33,846 nucleotides of DNA, taken from assembly GCF_000168715.1 (NCBI RefSeq), contig NZ_AASE01000022.1, positions 1 through 33,846 of the forward strand, read 5' to 3'. The DNA is from Chlorobium ferrooxidans DSM 13031. Lineage in GTDB: Bacteria > Bacteroidota > Chlorobiia > Chlorobiales > Chlorobiaceae. The position numbers and the translations under genes are program-made. Below, piece after piece: positions 31,921 through 33,846 of this stretch. Position 1 is the stretch's first letter; each line of letters begins with the position of its first letter. The notes under the pieces were generated by a model. The model was not told where the DNA came from and ran no database searches. It was given only the letters and a program-made list of their open reading frames with translations.

Positions 31921-33846
31921 GTGGAAAAACACGCTTTAATGATAACTCAGGGGAAAAATATCCAGCAGCAGGCTGAACAGGATCCAGACCGTTTTTTTGA
32001 CCTTATACCGGATCCGGTTTGTATTGTATCGTCAGACGGATCATTCAGAAAAGTCAATGCAGCATGGGAGCTGGTTCTGGGTTATTCGAATGAAGAGCTT
32101 CTGTCGATCTCGTTTTTTGATCTCATCCATCCAGAGGACAGAGAGCTTACCATAAAAGAGCTTGAGCCGCAGGCAGCATTGAAGAACAGGCATTTTATCA
32201 ATCGCTATCGTGCAAAAAGCGGCGATTACCGGTGGCTGGAATGGAACGCGAATCCTGCGGATGGAGGAGTGCTCTATGCTACAGCCCGCGATGTCACCTG
32301 CCGTATTGAAGCTGAAGAGCAGATTCGTCTCCTTGCGGACACCTTTACCTGGTGTGCTCACGGCATTGCTATCGGTATACCCTCAACAAAACGGATTATG
32401 ACCTGTAATCATGCCTTTGCAGCCATGCACGGCATGAGTATCGACGAGGTGTCCGGACAGCTTTTTTTCGATCTCTATCCCGAGTCGGAGCATGCGGCGA
32501 TTCAAAGGCATCTCACTGAACTGAAGCAGAAAGATTCTCTCCGGTTCGAAACCAGAAGGCTGAAAAAGGATGGCTCTGTTTTTGCTGCCCAGATGGATAT
32601 AGTCAATATTCAGGACGATCAGGGCCAGGGTGCTTTATCATATCACAACAGTTCAGGATATCACAGAAAGAACAAGGCCCGTGGTTGCACTCCGTGAGAG
32701 TGAAAAAAGGTTTCGCTCGGTCGTTGAGTCAGCTCCGGAAGGGATTTTTATACAGACCGGTGGTACCTTTGCCTATTTGAATCCTGCAGCGCTTGCGTTC
32801 TACGGAGCATCAGACGAGCATGAACTCCTTGGCCACGAGGTTCTTGATCGGGTTCATCCTGATTTTCGCTTCCAGGTTGCTGAACATATCCGTGTACTCA
32901 ATGAAGAACGGCGCGCCATTCCCGCACTTGAGAAGCTCCTGCTTCGCTGTGATGGCTCTCCTGTCGAGGCTGAAATTTCAGCGGTACCGTTCAGCTATGG
33001 TGGTATGGCGGGGGCGCTGGTGTTTGTTCAGGATATTACGCTTCGTAAAAAGGCGGAGGCGGATCGCCTTCAACTGGAAATGCAGCTTTTCCAGTCCCAG
33101 AAAATAGAATCGATCGGCCAGCTTGCCGGGGGTATAGCCCACGACCTGAATAATCTCTTAACCCCGATTCTCGGCTATTCGGAGATGCTCGAAGAGCAGT
33201 TTGCCGATGACAAGAGTATTTACGAAGAGGTCAAGGTTATGCATCAGGCAAGCCTGAGCGCAAGAGAACTTGTCTGGAAGCTTCTTGCGTTCAGCCGGCA
33301 GAGGCCCTTTGAATACCGGGTGCTGGACTTCAACGAAGTGATAACAGGATTTGAACATCTCCTTCGCCGAACACTTATAGAAGATATTACTGTTCATTAC
33401 CGGTTATCTTCCGAGGCTCTTGGAGTGAAAGGTGACGCTGGCCAGCTTGAGCAGATCATCATGAATCTTTGTATCAATGCACAGGATGCCATGCCTCAAG
33501 GGGGAACGGTTTTCATTGAGACCGCAAAAGTCAATGTGACGCCGTCAGATGAAGAGTCCTGTTCGGGAGTTTATGCCCAACTCACTGTCCGTGACACGGG
33601 CACAGGTATGGATGCTGAAACCGGCCAACATATCTTTGAGCCTTTCTTTACAACAAAGGAAGCAGGGCATGGAACAGGTTTGGGGCTTGCTACGGTCTAC
33701 AGTATTGTCAAGCAGAATAAAGGCACTATCAGGGTGTTCAGTGAGCCGGCAAAAGGGTGTGCTTTCAGAATCCGGCTACCACTGCTCGAAGCAGAAAAGA
33801 GTCTGGAGAGTGATGTCGTAAAAAAATGTATTGTAGACGGGATCAA
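31921..33846 (+). pseudogene. Multi-PAS sensor histidine kinase, frameshifted, cut by window end
   Basis: The first frame (GTG 31921 to TGA 32697; ATG 31939 also possible) gives two PAS domains (FFDLIPDPVCIVSSDGSFRK and FTWCAHGIAIGIPSTKRIM). Near 32624-32627 homology moves to another frame: expected VLYHITTVQDITERT continues there, followed by a third PAS domain, HisKA with [13 protein letters not shown], and an ATPase domain with NLCINAQDAMPQGG, VRDTGTGMDA and GTGLGLATVYSIV. The reading suggests one extra base in AGGGCCAGGG (32621-32630). The frame is still open at the window end, where a receiver domain could follow. It could be a real pseudogene or a sequencing error. No transmembrane segment is seen, so it would be a soluble hybrid-type kinase. 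Confidence 0.75.

Noticed and set aside
1..33846. CRISPR array or cas genes
   Set aside because: No regularly spaced repeat of the needed length and no Cas motif was seen. The GTCCAC array has a 9-bp period and no spacers.

Overview
The window most likely comes from a green sulfur bacterium (phylum Chlorobiota, a Chlorobium or Pelodictyon relative). It encodes two chlorosome-envelope [2Fe-2S] proteins of the CsmI/CsmJ/CsmX type, a CrtH-type carotenoid isomerase, and a tmRNA whose reading frame gives the tag ADDYSYAMAA, which I recall as the Chlorobium tag. This is read from sequence only; no database was searched.

Layout. 1-1.6 kb: two tandem Pal-type OmpA lipoproteins (the first cut by the window edge) and a CpoB/YbgF coiled-coil/TPR lipoprotein, i.e. 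the end of a Tol-Pal locus. 1.6-6 kb, minus strand: a hypothetical protein, dnaK, a small heat-shock protein with a sigma-54-like promoter match, and an ECF sigma factor of SigR/SigH type with a soluble zinc anti-sigma factor. 6-10.5 kb: crtH, a divergent alanine dehydrogenase paralogue, csmJ and csmX (photosynthesis). 10.6-18.3 kb: mfd, an oligopeptide ABC ATPase, a 9-bp-periodic repeat, phoB-phoR and a small exported protein. 18.5-20.2 kb: a NUDIX hydrolase, a Bcp peroxiredoxin and AlgH/YqgE. 20.3-20.7 kb: ssrA (tmRNA) with its terminator.

20.8-23 kb: a scar of accessory genes directly downstream of ssrA. It holds an ORF6N-domain fragment, a fragment of the HsdM C-terminus, an intact YhcG-type PDDEXK nuclease, and small broken reading frames. 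23.1-24.7 kb: a SAM-I riboswitch, terminator and a MetB-type PLP enzyme. 24.7-27.7 kb: a YgjP-like metalloprotease-fold protein, a canonical alanine dehydrogenase, a PPC/DUF296 protein and a short TspO. 27.8-31 kb: two copies of a palindromic repeat, a two-gene operon with a nitrogenase-associated ArsC-like protein, a small unknown protein and a SulP transporter. 31.2 kb to the end: a UPF0149 protein and a multi-PAS histidine kinase that carries a frameshift and runs off the window.

Common themes are proteotoxic and oxidative stress (DnaK, Hsp20, SigR-like sigma and anti-sigma, Bcp, tmRNA) and photosynthetic structure. The most interesting lead is a match to the actinobacterial SigR consensus (GGGAAT-N18-GTTG) upstream of ssrA, in the same window as a SigR/RsrA-like pair. 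No CRISPR array, intact transposon, rRNA or tRNA was seen. I did not find a clearly new multi-gene system; the strongest leads are regulatory, plus the defence-gene scar.
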